Assembly (NCBI RefSeq): GCF_001420715.1
Contig: NZ_LJJC01000004.1
Location: 2,981,715-3,045,714, forward strand
Source: Heyndrickxia shackletonii
Lineage (GTDB): Bacteria > Bacillota > Bacilli > Bacillales > Bacillaceae_C
Length of the DNA stretch: 64,000 nucleotides
Direction of reading: 5' to 3'
The notes below the pieces were generated by a model, which was not told the DNA's origin, ran no database searches, and saw nothing but the letters and a program-made list of their open reading frames with translations. The position numbers and the translations under genes are program-made. This document shows, piece after piece, positions 47,145-56,221 of the stretch. Positions within the stretch are counted from its first letter, which is position 1. Each line of letters starts with the position of its first letter.

Positions 47145-48043
47145 ATAAATTTCTCCTTTCTTTTCATAACATCATCTTCGAGCAATTGGGCTAGGACATT
47201 TCCTAAAATTTGCCCTGCCGATTTTGGTGCAACAATTCCCGGTAAGCTAGGTGCTAATAAAGCCTTAATACCTCTTTTTTCAGCATAGCGGAAATCTGTT
47301 CCGCCAGGCTTTGATGCTAAATCGATGATTAAAGTATGCGTCGGCATCTTTTGGATCACCGCTGCATTTACAACTAAATGCGGAATGGTATTAATGCAAA
47401 TATCAATATTTCTTACCTCTTTATCCAATTCATTTAAATGGAAAGGCTGTAGTCCCATTTCCGTAATTCTAGCTAAATGCTCACTTTTTCGTGCACCAAC
47501 CTTTACCTTAGCACCAAGATGGTGAAATGCCCTTGCTACACTCATCCCTACCCTTCCTAATCCAAGCACTGCTACAGTGGAACCATGTATAGTAAATTCC
47601 GTATGTTGAATCGCCATCATAATAGTGCCTTCCACAGTAGGGATGGAATTATATATTGCAACATCATCTCTTTCAAATAACATAACTAAACGCCTTTTTA
47701 CTTTTTTCGTGATTTCTTCTAAAAATGCGTTTTTTATCCCCGTGTAAATCGTACAATGGGATGGGGTTTTTAAAAGCATTTCTTCTGTTATTTCAACTGT
47801 TTCAGCGGAAAAAATCATTTCCACCTGACCGTTCGAATCTGTACCAGTGATAGGCAAAATTATGGCATCTATTTCTGTGAAATCTACTTCTGTAATTTTT
47901 TCTTTACTAACACCGGTGAACACATGATCTAACTGTTCGAATCCGATTAATGACAGTTTTGCATCTAACTCAGATAATTTTCGGATTACTTCTAATTGCC
48001 GAGCGTCTCCACCAATCACAGCAATCTGCAGTCCTGTCAACAT
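47141..48043 (-). CDS. spoVFA: dipicolinate synthase subunit A
   Basis: The 300-residue subunit oxidises dihydrodipicolinate-type precursor. It starts MLTGLQIAVIGGDARQLE, and the C-terminal Rossmann domain shows VAVLGLGRVGMSVARAF, the dinucleotide loop GxGxxG. The ATG at 48043 agrees with the B. subtilis start and has AAGGTGA ahead; a TTG seven codons earlier is unlikely. A sigma-K-type promoter lies about 50 bases upstream. Confidence 0.95.
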   Translation of the reverse strand: MLTGLQIAVIGGDARQLEVIRKLSELDAKLSLIGFEQLDHVFTGVSKEKITEVDFTEIDAIILPITGTDSNGQVEMIFSAETVEITEEMLLKTPSHCTIYTGIKNAFLEEITKKVKRRLVMLFERDDVAIYNSIPTVEGTIMMAIQHTEFTIHGSTVAVLGLGRVGMSVARAFHHLGAKVKVGARKSEHLARITEMGLQPFHLNELDKEVRNIDICINTIPHLVVNAAVIQKMPTHTLIIDLASKPGGTDFRYAEKRGIKALLAPSLPGIVAPKSAGQILGNVLAQLLEDDVMKRKEKFI

Positions 48044-48089
48044 CAATATCGTCACCTTCTTCAATGTTGATTGGGTTTATACCTTAAAC

Positions 48090-48116
48090 ATAGTATGTAA
48101 GAATTGGGTAAACGGT
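48090..48116 (-). promoter_or_regulatory. predicted sigma-K promoter of spoVFAB
   Basis: On the minus strand AC (48116-48115), a 17-base spacer, and CATACTAT (48097-48090) fit the sigma-K pattern AC-N16/17-CATANNNT. Mother-cell late expression of spoVF is known in B. subtilis. Confidence 0.6.
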
Positions 48117-48165
48117 GAAAAGAAAAGCGGAAGCGCCAATTTCACTTGGAGCTAGACAAAGGCTA
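48117..48165. repeat. short copy of dispersed repeat family A
   Basis: GAAAAGCGGAAGCGCC, then AATTTCACTT, then GGAGCTAGACAAAG: both family ends with almost no interior, next to the spoVFAB promoter. Confidence 0.7.
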
Positions 48166-48185
48166 TTTTATGATAAAAAACAAAA

Positions 48186-48205
48186 ACCCCGCTTTATAGC
48201 GAGGT
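48186..48205 (-). terminator. terminator of ymxH
   Basis: ACCTCGCT and AGCGGGGT with one G-U pair and a four-base loop, then TTTTTG on the minus strand. Confidence 0.88.
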
Positions 48206-48224
48206 CAATCTTTAATGTATTCAA

Positions 48225-48455
48225 TTACTGTGGAACTTCTAAAATAATCATATCTGTTCCAATCGTACGTATTTGCTGCCATGGAACTCTTATTTCATTG
48301 ACATGCTTCTTCTTCCACTTTCCGGTTGGAATAATTAGTGATTGAATTTGCCCTGTGTTTTCATTGATTTCAAGATCTGTCTGCCCTAGTATTCCAAGCC
48401 TCTGTGCTTTTCTGAAATCAACAATTTCCTTCCCGCTTAATTCACTTAGCCGCAT
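48225..48455 (-). CDS. ymxH: YlmC/YmxH family sporulation-associated protein
   Basis: The 76-residue PRC-barrel-like protein (MRLSELSGKEIVDFRKAQRL, GILGQTDLEINENTGQI, PWQQIRTIGTDMIILEV) is a YlmC/YmxH family member. Many copies are expressed in sporulation, but the biochemical function is unknown. It has its own terminator and lies between mlpA and spoVFA as in B. subtilis. Confidence 0.9.
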   Translation of the reverse strand: MRLSELSGKEIVDFRKAQRLGILGQTDLEINENTGQIQSLIIPTGKWKKKHVNEIRVPWQQIRTIGTDMIILEVPQ

Positions 48456-48559
48456 CCTTGATCCCCCTTATTGTTTATCTATTATGGCTCTTTTCTTAAC
48501 CTATGTTACTTTAATAAACGAAAACCTTTAAAAACATCCTTCTTTCGATTAAGAATGAA

Positions 48560-48690
48560 TAGCTTATTAAAGAAAAGAAGCCACGAAACTAAGTCTACAT
48601 TAGAAAGTTAACTTTTTACGAAAAGCAAAAACTATACGTAAACAGCCTTTATATCAATGTATAGCTCGTATAAAGTTTTTAGAATGATTT
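48560..48690. repeat. degenerate copy of dispersed repeat family B
   Basis: Reversed, it reads GGCTGTTTACGTATAGTTTT then TGCTTTTCGTAAA, closely matching the family B start. The GGCTTCTTTTCTTTAA at its other end is a variant of the terminal word in the opposite sense. It fills most of the mlpA-ymxH gap (48456-48710). Confidence 0.5.
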
Positions 48691-48710
48691 TTTCTTAGCA
48701 AAATAAAAAA

Positions 48711-48727
48711 ATCCCCTAATTTAGGGG
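48711..48727 (-). terminator. terminator of mlpA
   Basis: TCCCCTAAATTAGGGGA, a 17-base near-perfect palindrome, then seven Ts on the minus strand, just past the stop. Confidence 0.9.
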
Positions 48728-48733
48728 ACATCA

Positions 48734-49969
48734 TCAAACATTTTTTGGTAGTTTTCCATCGGGACTTACTAAAGATATTGAGTTTTTCTTCGAAAATATT
48801 TTATTGCAAAGCGAATTTACCTTGTCCATGGTAACCTTGTCAATAACTTCAACAATTTCATCCAAGGAACGATGATAACCTAATAATAGTTCGTTTTTGC
48901 CATTCCTGCTCATACGGCTGTTAGTACTTTCTAGACTTAGCATTAAACTTCCTTTTAATTGTTCTTTACAGTTCTTCACTTCTTTATCAGTTACCCCTTC
49001 ACCTTTTATGGTTTCCAAGGTTTGGCTAACAGTATCATATAATTGGTCTAATTGGTTGGCACCAGTTCCGGCATATACATTCACCATTCCTGTATCCTTA
49101 AAAGAAGAATGATAAGAGAAAACAGAGTAAGCGAGTCCACGTTGTTCCCTTACTTCTTGAAATAAGCGTGATGACATACTGCCTCCCAAAATATTATTCA
49201 AAACAATTAAATCATAAATTTGTTTATGTCCAATTGGGAGCCCTTCATAGCCTATGCATAAATGAGCTTGTTCCGTATCTTTCTTTTTAACAATTTGGTT
49301 GGAATGAAAAGTCGGTGCATCCTCATTTAGATTTCTTTTCCCACCTGTGTAATTTCCGAATAATGTTTCAATTTGTTTGATAAAAGTTTCTTCTATATTG
49401 CCGGCAACAGAAATAACAACACGATCAGGTGTATACATATCGTGCATATATTGATGTAGTGTCTCACTGTTAAACGTTTCTAAGGTTTCTTCCGTGCCTA
49501 GTATCGGATACCCAAGCGGATGGTTTTCATAAACTGTTTTGCTTAATAAATCGTGGACGATGTCATCTGGAGTATCCTCATACATTTTAATTTCTTCATA
49601 AACCACATTTTTTTCTTTCTTTAATTCCTCTTCCACGAATGTAGAATGAAAAAACATATCAGCGAGAGTTTCTAAAGCAAATTGGGAGTGATTATCCAAA
49701 ACCTTAGCATAGTAACATGTATATTCCTTTGAAGTAAATGCATTAACCTGCCCGCCAATCGAATCAAATGCTTCAGCAATTTCACGGGCTGTTCTGGTTT
49801 TCGTTCCTTTAAAAAACATATGTTCTAAAAAGTGAGATATCCCATTGTTTTTTAATGTCTCATTTCTTGAGCCTGTACCAATCCATATTCCGATAGCTAC
49901 TGAACGAACAGTTGGAATTTCTTCTAGTACAATTCTTAGTCCATTTTGACAAGTATATTTCTTGATCAC
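48734..49969 (-). CDS. mlpA: M16 zinc peptidase MlpA (YmxG)
   Basis: The 411-residue insulinase-family peptidase carries HXXEH in SHFLEHMFFKGT and the downstream VVYEEIKMYEDTPDD region with the third zinc ligand. GLAYSVFSYHSSFKDTG is the R/Y motif region. In B. subtilis MlpA affects protease expression. The GTG at 49969 follows AAGGAGG at good distance, and MIKKYTCQNGLRIVLEE is the family N-terminus. Confidence 0.94.
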   Translation of the reverse strand: MIKKYTCQNGLRIVLEEIPTVRSVAIGIWIGTGSRNETLKNNGISHFLEHMFFKGTKTRTAREIAEAFDSIGGQVNAFTSKEYTCYYAKVLDNHSQFALETLADMFFHSTFVEEELKKEKNVVYEEIKMYEDTPDDIVHDLLSKTVYENHPLGYPILGTEETLETFNSETLHQYMHDMYTPDRVVISVAGNIEETFIKQIETLFGNYTGGKRNLNEDAPTFHSNQIVKKKDTEQAHLCIGYEGLPIGHKQIYDLIVLNNILGGSMSSRLFQEVREQRGLAYSVFSYHSSFKDTGMVNVYAGTGANQLDQLYDTVSQTLETIKGEGVTDKEVKNCKEQLKGSLMLSLESTNSRMSRNGKNELLLGYHRSLDEIVEVIDKVTMDKVNSLCNKIFSKKNSISLVSPDGKLPKNV

Positions 49970-50107
49970 GATTCTTCCTCCTTCATTCATGCTGCAAAAA
50001 CCTAATCAATGAAATTCGGGACCGTTTAACTAGGATAGCATAAACATTTTACACAAATATTAATATTATCTTTTCCTTTAATCCATTTTCCATCATTATT
50101 TTTTTCT

Positions 50108-50305
50108 TGCGCAAGCAGCCTGCTAGCGATTTCTCCATCTCCTGCGTCTTTCGGGTAAGGCATCACGGGAAACTGGAAGTGCTATTTTCACTTGTTGAAA
50201 TTTGAAGTGCCAATTTCACTAACTCGTGAACTACTTCACTGTGTTTCCGTTGATCTCACCTGAGACTACGAAATCCGTACACCGATGATTAAGGCGTTTG
50301 CGCTT
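50108..50305. repeat. long inverted copy of dispersed repeat family A that enters ylxY
   Basis: Reversed, it starts GAAAAGCGCAAACGCC, then CATCGGTGTACGGATTTC, which is identical over 18 bases to the copy at 17010-17191, and near the other end has GATGGAGAAATCGCTAGC. The start lies inside the ylxY reading frame, and the family start word encodes its last codons. The rest of the gap between ylxY and mlpA (49970-50107) holds nothing recognised. Confidence 0.75.
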
Positions 50306-51260
50306 TTCTAATGATTCTTTCCTCATCCACAAGTTTTGAAACCGTACCAATACGATATTGCTTTTTCTTTATCTGGATAATTAGCTGCTCTAATGCATTT
50401 GCTGTAGATTCTGTAGGATGCATTAATATTAACGCACCAGGATGAACCTTTGTCATTACTCGATTAATAATGGTACTGGATGATGGTTTTTGCCAGTCAA
50501 TAGTATCAACACTCCACATCACTGTCCCCATTCCCAGCGAATCTGCAATATCAACTACTTCATCACGATAACTCCCACTTGGCGGGGCAAACCATTTTAC
50601 ATGTTTCCCCGTAGTAGCCTGGATAACCTGATTTGTTTTTATTAACTCTTCACGAATTCTAGCGGATGTTAGACTTTTCATATCTGGATGTGAATAAGAA
50701 TGATTTCCTACCTCGTTCCCATCTTCCACAATCATTTTGGCCAATTCCGGATTATTTTGCGTCCATCTGCCCTCTAAGAAAAAAGTCGCATGAATATCAT
50801 ATTTTTTTAATGTTTCTAGCATTTTCGGCAAATATTCATTCCCCCATGCAACATTAATTAAAAAACTTACCATCGGCTTGTCCGGATTACCTTTATAAAT
50901 TGGGCTTGGAGGTAGATCTTCTAAATGTACTTTCGGCCTGATTTGAGTAAAAATTAATTTATTTTTATCAAATTTTTTATCCTTTTTCATATTATCATAG
51001 GAAGCCTTTGTATCGACCTTTAAACCATTATAGCCTGGTATTGCCTTCCATATATTATCTACTTTTGCATCTTGAGGTTTTATGGAATATTCTTTTGCAG
51101 CTAATTCTATCTGATTGAATAAATCATTTTGATCAGCATATATGTAAATGGTACCATGTTTTAATTTTGTAAGATATTGATTTGATAACGGATTTTCAAT
51201 AAGGACTATTGTAAGAATAGCAATCACAATGATTCCAATCAAGCTTTTCGAATTTTTCAC
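50289..51260 (-). CDS. ylxY: YlxY-like polysaccharide deacetylase
   Basis: The 323-residue exported protein has an N-terminal membrane anchor (LIGIIVIAILTIVLI) and a NodB-type deacetylase domain from about residue 120: VSFLINVAWGNEYLPKMLET, HATFFLEGRWTQNNPE, GNEVGNHSYSHPDMKSLTSA (H-S-x3-H), WFAPPSGSYRDE and LILMHPT. The usual first catalytic Asp (TFDD) appears as INVAWGN, so classical metal-dependent deacetylation is doubtful, as in other YlxY proteins. The GTG at 51260 has AGGAGG nine bases ahead. The last five codons and stop (KAQTP) come from a repeat element. Confidence 0.88.
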   Translation of the reverse strand: MKNSKSLIGIIVIAILTIVLIENPLSNQYLTKLKHGTIYIYADQNDLFNQIELAAKEYSIKPQDAKVDNIWKAIPGYNGLKVDTKASYDNMKKDKKFDKNKLIFTQIRPKVHLEDLPPSPIYKGNPDKPMVSFLINVAWGNEYLPKMLETLKKYDIHATFFLEGRWTQNNPELAKMIVEDGNEVGNHSYSHPDMKSLTSARIREELIKTNQVIQATTGKHVKWFAPPSGSYRDEVVDIADSLGMGTVMWSVDTIDWQKPSSSTIINRVMTKVHPGALILMHPTESTANALEQLIIQIKKKQYRIGTVSKLVDEERIIRKAQTP

Positions 51261-51322
51261 AGTCACCTTCCTCCTTCCTCTATACTTTATGAAGAATAAG
51301 GACAAGGTAGAACTAGAATGAA

Positions 51323-51346
51323 AAAAGCCAGGTTCCCCTGACTTTT
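51323..51346 (-). terminator. terminator of pnp
   Basis: AAAAGTCAGG and CCTGGCTTTT arms with GGAA loop and one G-U pair; U run follows on the minus strand. It lies 155 bases past the pnp stop. Confidence 0.88.
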
Positions 51347-51391
51347 AAGGTGTATCCTGCATTAATAGTAAGTAAATGCCCGATTATTTTA

Positions 51392-51403
51392 GGCCTGCAG
51401 GCC
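51392..51403. repeat. 12-base perfect palindrome in the pnp 3' region
   Basis: GGCCTGCAGGCC stands out for its GC content in AT-rich surroundings. No associated function was recognised. Confidence 0.5.
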
Positions 51404-51500
51404 GAAGATCACAAAGGTTTTGCAACAAGTTGTTGTCTATTCAGCCTTTAATCTTCTATAAATCAATGGTGGAAAGCTACCAAGTGATTGAAGTTTCACT

Positions 51501-53618
51501 TTACGCTTGTGCTTCTTTTTCCTTTTGTTCTTTTATAACAGCTTTTCGAGATAAGTTCACGCGCCCGTGATTGTCTACTTCTGTTACTTTAACAAGAATT
51601 TCGTCACCAATTTTAACAACATCTTCAACTTTTTTCACACGTTCTTCTGCTAATTCAGAGATGTGCACAAGTCCATCTTTTCCGTTAAAGATTTCTACAA
51701 ATGCACCGAATTTCTCAATTCGTTTTACTTTTCCTAAGTAGACCTGACCGACGACAACCTCACGCACAATATCTTCGATGATTTTTTTCGCTTTTTTATT
51801 CATTTCTTCGTTAGCGGAAGATATAAAGATTGTTCCGTCTTGTTCAATATCAATTTTTACGCCAGTCTCTTCAATAATTTTGTTAATTTGCTTACCGCTT
51901 GGTCCAATAACATCACGAATCTTATCCGGATTAATAGTCATGGTTAAGATTTTTGGTGCGTAAACGGAAAGTTCCGTTCTTGGTTTCGAAATGGTTGACA
52001 TCATATGATCAAGAATTTGCATACGTCCACGTTTTGCTTGTTGTAATGCTTCTTCTAATATTGGTCTTGAAAGTCCTTCAATTTTGATGTCCATTTGTAA
52101 AGCTGTTACACCTTTTTCCGTTCCGGCAACTTTAAAGTCCATATCCCCAAGATGATCTTCCATACCTTGGATATCGGTTAAAATGGTGTAGTGTTCACCT
52201 GATTTAACGAGACCCATCGCAATCCCCGCAACCGGTGCCTTGATTGGTACACCTGCATCCATCATGGCCAAGGTACTACCGCAAATACTTGCTTGAGAAG
52301 TAGATCCATTTGATTCAAGCACTTCAGAAACCAAACGTATTGTATAAGGGAACTCTTGTTCATTAGGAATGACTGGTTCCAGTGCACGTTCTCCTAAGGC
52401 ACCATGTCCAATTTCACGGCGGCCAGGTCCACGCATTGGTCCTGTTTCACCAACACTAAATGGAGGGAAGTTATAGTGATGCATAAAACGTTTTGATTCT
52501 TCGATACCCAAACCGTCTAAAATTTGCACATCTCCTAAAGCTCCTAACGTACAAACACTTAGTGCCTGTGTTTGCCCTCGGGTAAAGAGACCAGATCCAT
52601 GTGTTCGCGGTAAAATACCAACTTCCGATGACAATGGACGAATTTCGTCGATTTTTCTGCCATCCGGACGAACTTTTTCTTCTGTTATCAGACGGCGGAC
52701 TTCCTCTTTTACCATTTTATCTAAAATTTTCTTTACTTGTTTTAAAATATCTTCATCGATATTTTCTTTTTCCTCAAATTCGGCTAGAACTTTATTTTTA
52801 ACTGCAGTAATGGCGTCCTCCCGTGCATGTTTTTCTTGCACTTGGATTGCCGCAATCATCGATTCTTCGCACATTTCACGAACTTCTGCTTCAATTTTCG
52901 TATCTATTTCATAAAGAACAACTTCCATTTTTTCTTTGCCGACTTTAGCAACAATTTCTTCCTGGAAAGCAATTAATTTTTTTATTTCCTCATGACCGAA
53001 CATAATCGCTTCTAACATAGTTTCCTCAGGAACTTCATTCGCACCGGCTTCAACCATATTAATAGCGTCCTTTGTACCAGCAACGGTTAAGTGCATATCA
53101 CTTTTTTCCGTTTGTTCAACCGTAGGATTAATAATAAATTCACCATCTATACGTCCAACGATAACACCTGCAATCGGACCTTGAAATGGAATATCAGAAA
53201 CGGAAAGGGCAAGGGAGGAACCGAACATCGCTGCCATTTCTGTTGGACAGTCTTGGTCAACACTCATGACAACACTGACAACTTGAACCTCATTACGAAA
53301 TCCATCTGCAAACAATGGTCGAATAGGTCGGTCAATCAGCCTGCTTGCGAGTATTGCCTTTTCACTTGGTCTCCCCTCCCGTTTGATAAAGCCTCCAGGG
53401 ATTTTACCTACCGCATATAGTCTTTCCTCATAATTTACTGTTAATGGAAAGAAATCAACTGTTTTAGGTTCTTTCGAGGCAGTTGCTGTACTTAATACAC
53501 CTGAATCTCCATAACGGACAAGTACAGCTCCATTTGCCTGCTTAGCCAATTGGCCAATTTCAACGGAAAGCTTCCGTCCTGCCCAATCCATGGTGAAAAT
53601 TTGTTTTTCTTGTTCCAT
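51501..53618 (-). CDS. pnp: polynucleotide phosphorylase
   Basis: PNPase degrades RNA 3' to 5' with phosphate. The 705-residue protein has two RNase PH domains separated by a helical part, with [20 protein letters not shown] and, in the second domain, [30 protein letters not shown] and [23 protein letters not shown] domain ([15 protein letters not shown]) and an S1 domain ([20 protein letters not shown]) end the chain. It follows rpsO after a terminator and a leader with pairing capacity. Length is normal. Confidence 0.97.
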   Translation of the reverse strand: MEQEKQIFTMDWAGRKLSVEIGQLAKQANGAVLVRYGDSGVLSTATASKEPKTVDFFPLTVNYEERLYAVGKIPGGFIKREGRPSEKAILASRLIDRPIRPLFADGFRNEVQVVSVVMSVDQDCPTEMAAMFGSSLALSVSDIPFQGPIAGVIVGRIDGEFIINPTVEQTEKSDMHLTVAGTKDAINMVEAGANEVPEETMLEAIMFGHEEIKKLIAFQEEIVAKVGKEKMEVVLYEIDTKIEAEVREMCEESMIAAIQVQEKHAREDAITAVKNKVLAEFEEKENIDEDILKQVKKILDKMVKEEVRRLITEEKVRPDGRKIDEIRPLSSEVGILPRTHGSGLFTRGQTQALSVCTLGALGDVQILDGLGIEESKRFMHHYNFPPFSVGETGPMRGPGRREIGHGALGERALEPVIPNEQEFPYTIRLVSEVLESNGSTSQASICGSTLAMMDAGVPIKAPVAGIAMGLVKSGEHYTILTDIQGMEDHLGDMDFKVAGTEKGVTALQMDIKIEGLSRPILEEALQQAKRGRMQILDHMMSTISKPRTELSVYAPKILTMTINPDKIRDVIGPSGKQINKIIEETGVKIDIEQDGTIFISSANEEMNKKAKKIIEDIVREVVVGQVYLGKVKRIEKFGAFVEIFNGKDGLVHISELAEERVKKVEDVVKIGDEILVKVTEVDNHGRVNLSRKAVIKEQKEKEAQA

Positions 53619-53700
53619 GTATAATCTCCTTTCATTATTTTGATTCAGTTAAAATGAATAGAATTTTTTCAATGAAGTCCTAATATATATGTATTGTTCA

Positions 53701-53734
53701 CCAAACTCCGAAAATCTTGTCTGGTCAAGTTTGG
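53701..53734 (-). promoter_or_regulatory. stem-loop in the pnp leader
   Basis: CCAAACT and AGTTTGG outer arms enclose an inner CTTG/CAAG pair. It lies between the rpsO terminator and the pnp start and has no U run, so it is more likely a leader structure than a terminator. Confidence 0.5.
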
Positions 53735-53766
53735 GAGTTCTATTATTGAAAATTTTTTGCTAACAA

Positions 53767-53790
53767 AAAAGCGGGATATATCCCGCTTCG
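53767..53790 (-). terminator. terminator of rpsO
   Basis: AAGCGGGATATATCCCGCTT is a perfect 20-base palindrome followed by six Ts on the minus strand. Confidence 0.93.
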
Positions 53791-53807
53791 CTTGTTTTTC
53801 TACTTCA

Positions 53808-54077
53808 TTAACGACGTAAACCAAGTTTGTTAATCAATTCACGATAACGTTGAACATCTTTATTACGAAGATAAGTAAGTAGATTACGACGTTTACCTAC
53901 CATTTTCATAAGACCACGACGAGAGTGGTGATCTTTCTTATGTGTACGTAAATGTTCATTCAAATTATTAATATCCTCTGTAAGGATTGCAATTTGAACC
54001 TCAGCAGAACCAGTATCGTTCTCATGAACTTTAAATTGGTTGATGATTTCGTTTTTACGCTCTTGTGAAATCGCCAT
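53808..54077 (-). CDS. rpsO: 30S ribosomal protein S15
   Basis: S15 binds 16S rRNA early in 30S assembly. The 89-residue protein has the classical sequence [60 protein letters not shown] and [12 protein letters not shown]. The ATG at 54077 has AGGAGGTG ahead. The leader contains a hairpin that fits autogenous control by S15. Confidence 0.98.
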   Translation of the reverse strand: MAISQERKNEIINQFKVHENDTGSAEVQIAILTEDINNLNEHLRTHKKDHHSRRGLMKMVGKRRNLLTYLRNKDVQRYRELINKLGLRR

Positions 54078-54121
54078 CCTTTTCACCTCCTAAAAATAAT
54101 AAATAAATCGCCAATCCCCTA

Positions 54122-54145
54122 GCATGCGTCGGTGACTCGACATGC
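54122..54145 (-). promoter_or_regulatory. rpsO leader hairpin, probable S15 autoregulatory site
   Basis: On the minus strand GCATGTCG pairs with CGACGCATGC, leaving a two-base bulge and a six-base loop. It lies 45 bases ahead of the start codon in the predicted leader. rpsO leaders commonly bind S15 to block translation; the exact structural class was not assigned. Confidence 0.6.
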
Positions 54146-54159
54146 CAAGCAATGGTTCA

Positions 54160-54188
54160 ATACTATTTAAGAATACTACTTTTGTTAA
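54160..54188 (-). promoter_or_regulatory. predicted sigma-A promoter of rpsO
   Basis: On the minus strand TTAACA (54188-54183), 17 bases, TAGTAT (54165-54160). Transcription would start near 54153, just before the leader hairpin. Confidence 0.65.
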
Positions 54189-54230
54189 AAAAAAACAAGT
54201 CAAATATTATATGAAGCCAAATTATCTCTA

Positions 54231-55187
54231 TTACTGGTTTAATTGTGCAAAGTATTCAATAGCAGTTTGTTTATCATTGGCGATTTGTACCTTCAGCGCT
54301 TCTATTCCATCAAATTTCTTTTCGTCGCGGATTCTGATATGCCACTCAACAATTACTTCCTCACCATATATAGATTGGTCAAAACCAATAATATGAACCT
54401 CAATAGACCTTTTATATTCATCAGGATTATTAAAAGTTGGCTTTACACCAACATTACAAACACCGCTAAACCATTGGTTACCAACAAACAGTTTGACGGC
54501 ATATACACCATTTTGCGGGACAATATATTCACCATTAAGTTTAATATTAGCGGTTGGAAAGCCGATTTGTCTGCCTCTTTTTTCCCCATGAACCACAATT
54601 CCTGCTGTCCGATAGTAACGTCCTAATAAATCATAAGCTCCAGTTACGTCTCCTTCATTTAACCTTTTACGAGTGAGCGTAGAGCTGACCTTTTCAGCGC
54701 CATCTTGATGTACGAGCTTGTCAATGGTTGTACAGCCAAATTGATTATTGGAATGAATTTGCATAGTTTCCATATTGCCTTTGCCAAATTTCCCATATGT
54801 AAAATCAAAGCCGGCTACTACATGCTGTACATTTAATCCAACAATATATTGCTTGACAAATTCTTGTGGATCTAAACTGGCAAAGCTAGAAGTAAAGCGG
54901 ACAATAAATAAATAATCAATTTCAAGTTCTTCAATTAACCGAATTTTTTCCTCAAGCGGTGTAATATGCTCGACATGTTTATGTTTTGTACTTAGAACAA
55001 CAGATGGATGCGGATCAAATGTCATTACAGCACTTTTCCAATGACGCTCATCTGCAATTTTCTTTGCAGTCTTTATTACCTTTTGATGGCCAAGATGAAT
55101 GCCGTCAAAATATCCTAGCGCCATTACTAAAGGAGGAAAATCCGTTCTAGCAAATGAATGTGGATGATGTACCGTTAATACTTTCAT
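54231..55187 (-). CDS. ribF: bifunctional riboflavin kinase / FAD synthetase
   Basis: The 318-residue enzyme makes FMN and FAD. The N-terminal nucleotidyltransferase domain shows ALGYFDGIHLGHQKVI (H-x-G-H) and the FTYGKFGKGN segment; the C-terminal riboflavin kinase shows GRYYRTAGIVVHGEKRGRQI, GFPTANI and NPDEYKRSIEVHI. The ATG at 55187 is preferred, with AGGTGAG ahead. Called ribC in B. subtilis. It ends the truB-ribF pair, next to the rpsO promoter. Confidence 0.95.
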   Translation of the reverse strand: MKVLTVHHPHSFARTDFPPLVMALGYFDGIHLGHQKVIKTAKKIADERHWKSAVMTFDPHPSVVLSTKHKHVEHITPLEEKIRLIEELEIDYLFIVRFTSSFASLDPQEFVKQYIVGLNVQHVVAGFDFTYGKFGKGNMETMQIHSNNQFGCTTIDKLVHQDGAEKVSSTLTRKRLNEGDVTGAYDLLGRYYRTAGIVVHGEKRGRQIGFPTANIKLNGEYIVPQNGVYAVKLFVGNQWFSGVCNVGVKPTFNNPDEYKRSIEVHIIGFDQSIYGEEVIVEWHIRIRDEKKFDGIEALKVQIANDKQTAIEYFAQLNQ

Positions 55188-55219
55188 TTTATCTCTCACC
55201 TATTTCTATTCCGTATATC

Positions 55220-56128
55220 TTAACTTAACACTTTAACCGGTTTAACTAAACCGTCTTTATCTTTATGTGCTGTATAAATAGCTATTGCTTGATTGCGATG
55301 AAAGATGGCTGCTTCCGTATAGCTTTCAGACCAGTCCAATGTTTCCTTGGATAATACAGTACCATTTTTCACTTTCTCTGCTAATGTATCACTAATTTCA
55401 ATTTTCGGCAAACCATAAAGCCCTCTTTCTAAAGGAAGAATAATATTTTTTAATGTATCTGCCTGAATATACTCTTCCAAATCTGAAAAGGTAACACAAT
55501 CCTGCTTCGTAAATGATCCTGAAGATATTCTGGTTAAGAACGACATATGTGAAGGATATCCAAGCTTTTCCCCAATCATCACAGCTAAAGTTCTAATATA
55601 GGTTCCTTTACTGCAACGAACACGGAAACGAAAAGAAACTGTCTCTCCGTTAAAGAGATCCCGATCGTCCAATAATTCTATATTATATATCTTGACGGTT
55701 CTAGTTGGTCTTTCCACTTCTATTCCTTTTCTTGCATATTCATAAAGTCTTTTTCCATTTACTTTGACAGCCGAATACATTGGTGGGGTTTGCCTAATCT
55801 CACCTGTTAGGGAGTTTAACACTTCCATAATTTCCGTTCTTGAAATAGGGTTTTCGATTATTTTTTCTTCCACCTTTTCTCCTGAGGAATCCTCCGTCGT
55901 CGTGGAATAACCGATCGTAACCTCACCCTCGTACTCTTTTCCCGCATTTGTTATATATTCGGCAACTTTAGTTGCTCTGCCTAAACAAATTGGCAATACT
56001 CCTGTTACATCCGGGTCTAATGTCCCTGTATGACCAACCTTTTTCATTTTCAGCATTTTCCGTACTTTAAAAACACAATCATGTGATGTCATCCCTTGCG
56101 GCTTCCATAAAGGAAGAATACCATCCAT
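55220..56128 (-). CDS. truB: tRNA pseudouridine-55 synthase TruB
   Basis: TruB makes pseudouridine 55 in the T arm of tRNAs. The 302-residue protein has GILPLWKPQGMTSHDCVFKV, the catalytic Asp in GHTGTLDPDVTGVLPI, YEGEVTIGYSTTTEDSSG and RCSKGTYIRTLA. It lies between rbfA and ribF in the standard order. Confidence 0.96.
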   Translation of the reverse strand: MDGILPLWKPQGMTSHDCVFKVRKMLKMKKVGHTGTLDPDVTGVLPICLGRATKVAEYITNAGKEYEGEVTIGYSTTTEDSSGEKVEEKIIENPISRTEIMEVLNSLTGEIRQTPPMYSAVKVNGKRLYEYARKGIEVERPTRTVKIYNIELLDDRDLFNGETVSFRFRVRCSKGTYIRTLAVMIGEKLGYPSHMSFLTRISSGSFTKQDCVTFSDLEEYIQADTLKNIILPLERGLYGLPKIEISDTLAEKVKNGTVLSKETLDWSESYTEAAIFHRNQAIAIYTAHKDKDGLVKPVKVLS

Positions 56129-56185
56129 AAATTAACTCCTTTACTTAAAACATCTACTTTTATTTTTGTGAATATCTCCTATCAA

Positions 56186-56215
56186 AAAAGATAGACACTT
56201 AGATGTCTATCTTTT
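56186..56215 (-). terminator. hairpin between rbfA and truB
   Basis: AAAAGATAGACA and TGTCTATCTTTT form a 12-base perfect stem with a U run. It probably ends most of the infB-operon transcripts before truB. Confidence 0.9.
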
Positions 56216-56221
56216 CTGAAA

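Noticed and set aside
51392-51403. GGCCTGCAGGCC palindrome as a recombination or regulator site
   Set aside because: Single occurrence without supporting context; recorded only as a repeat.
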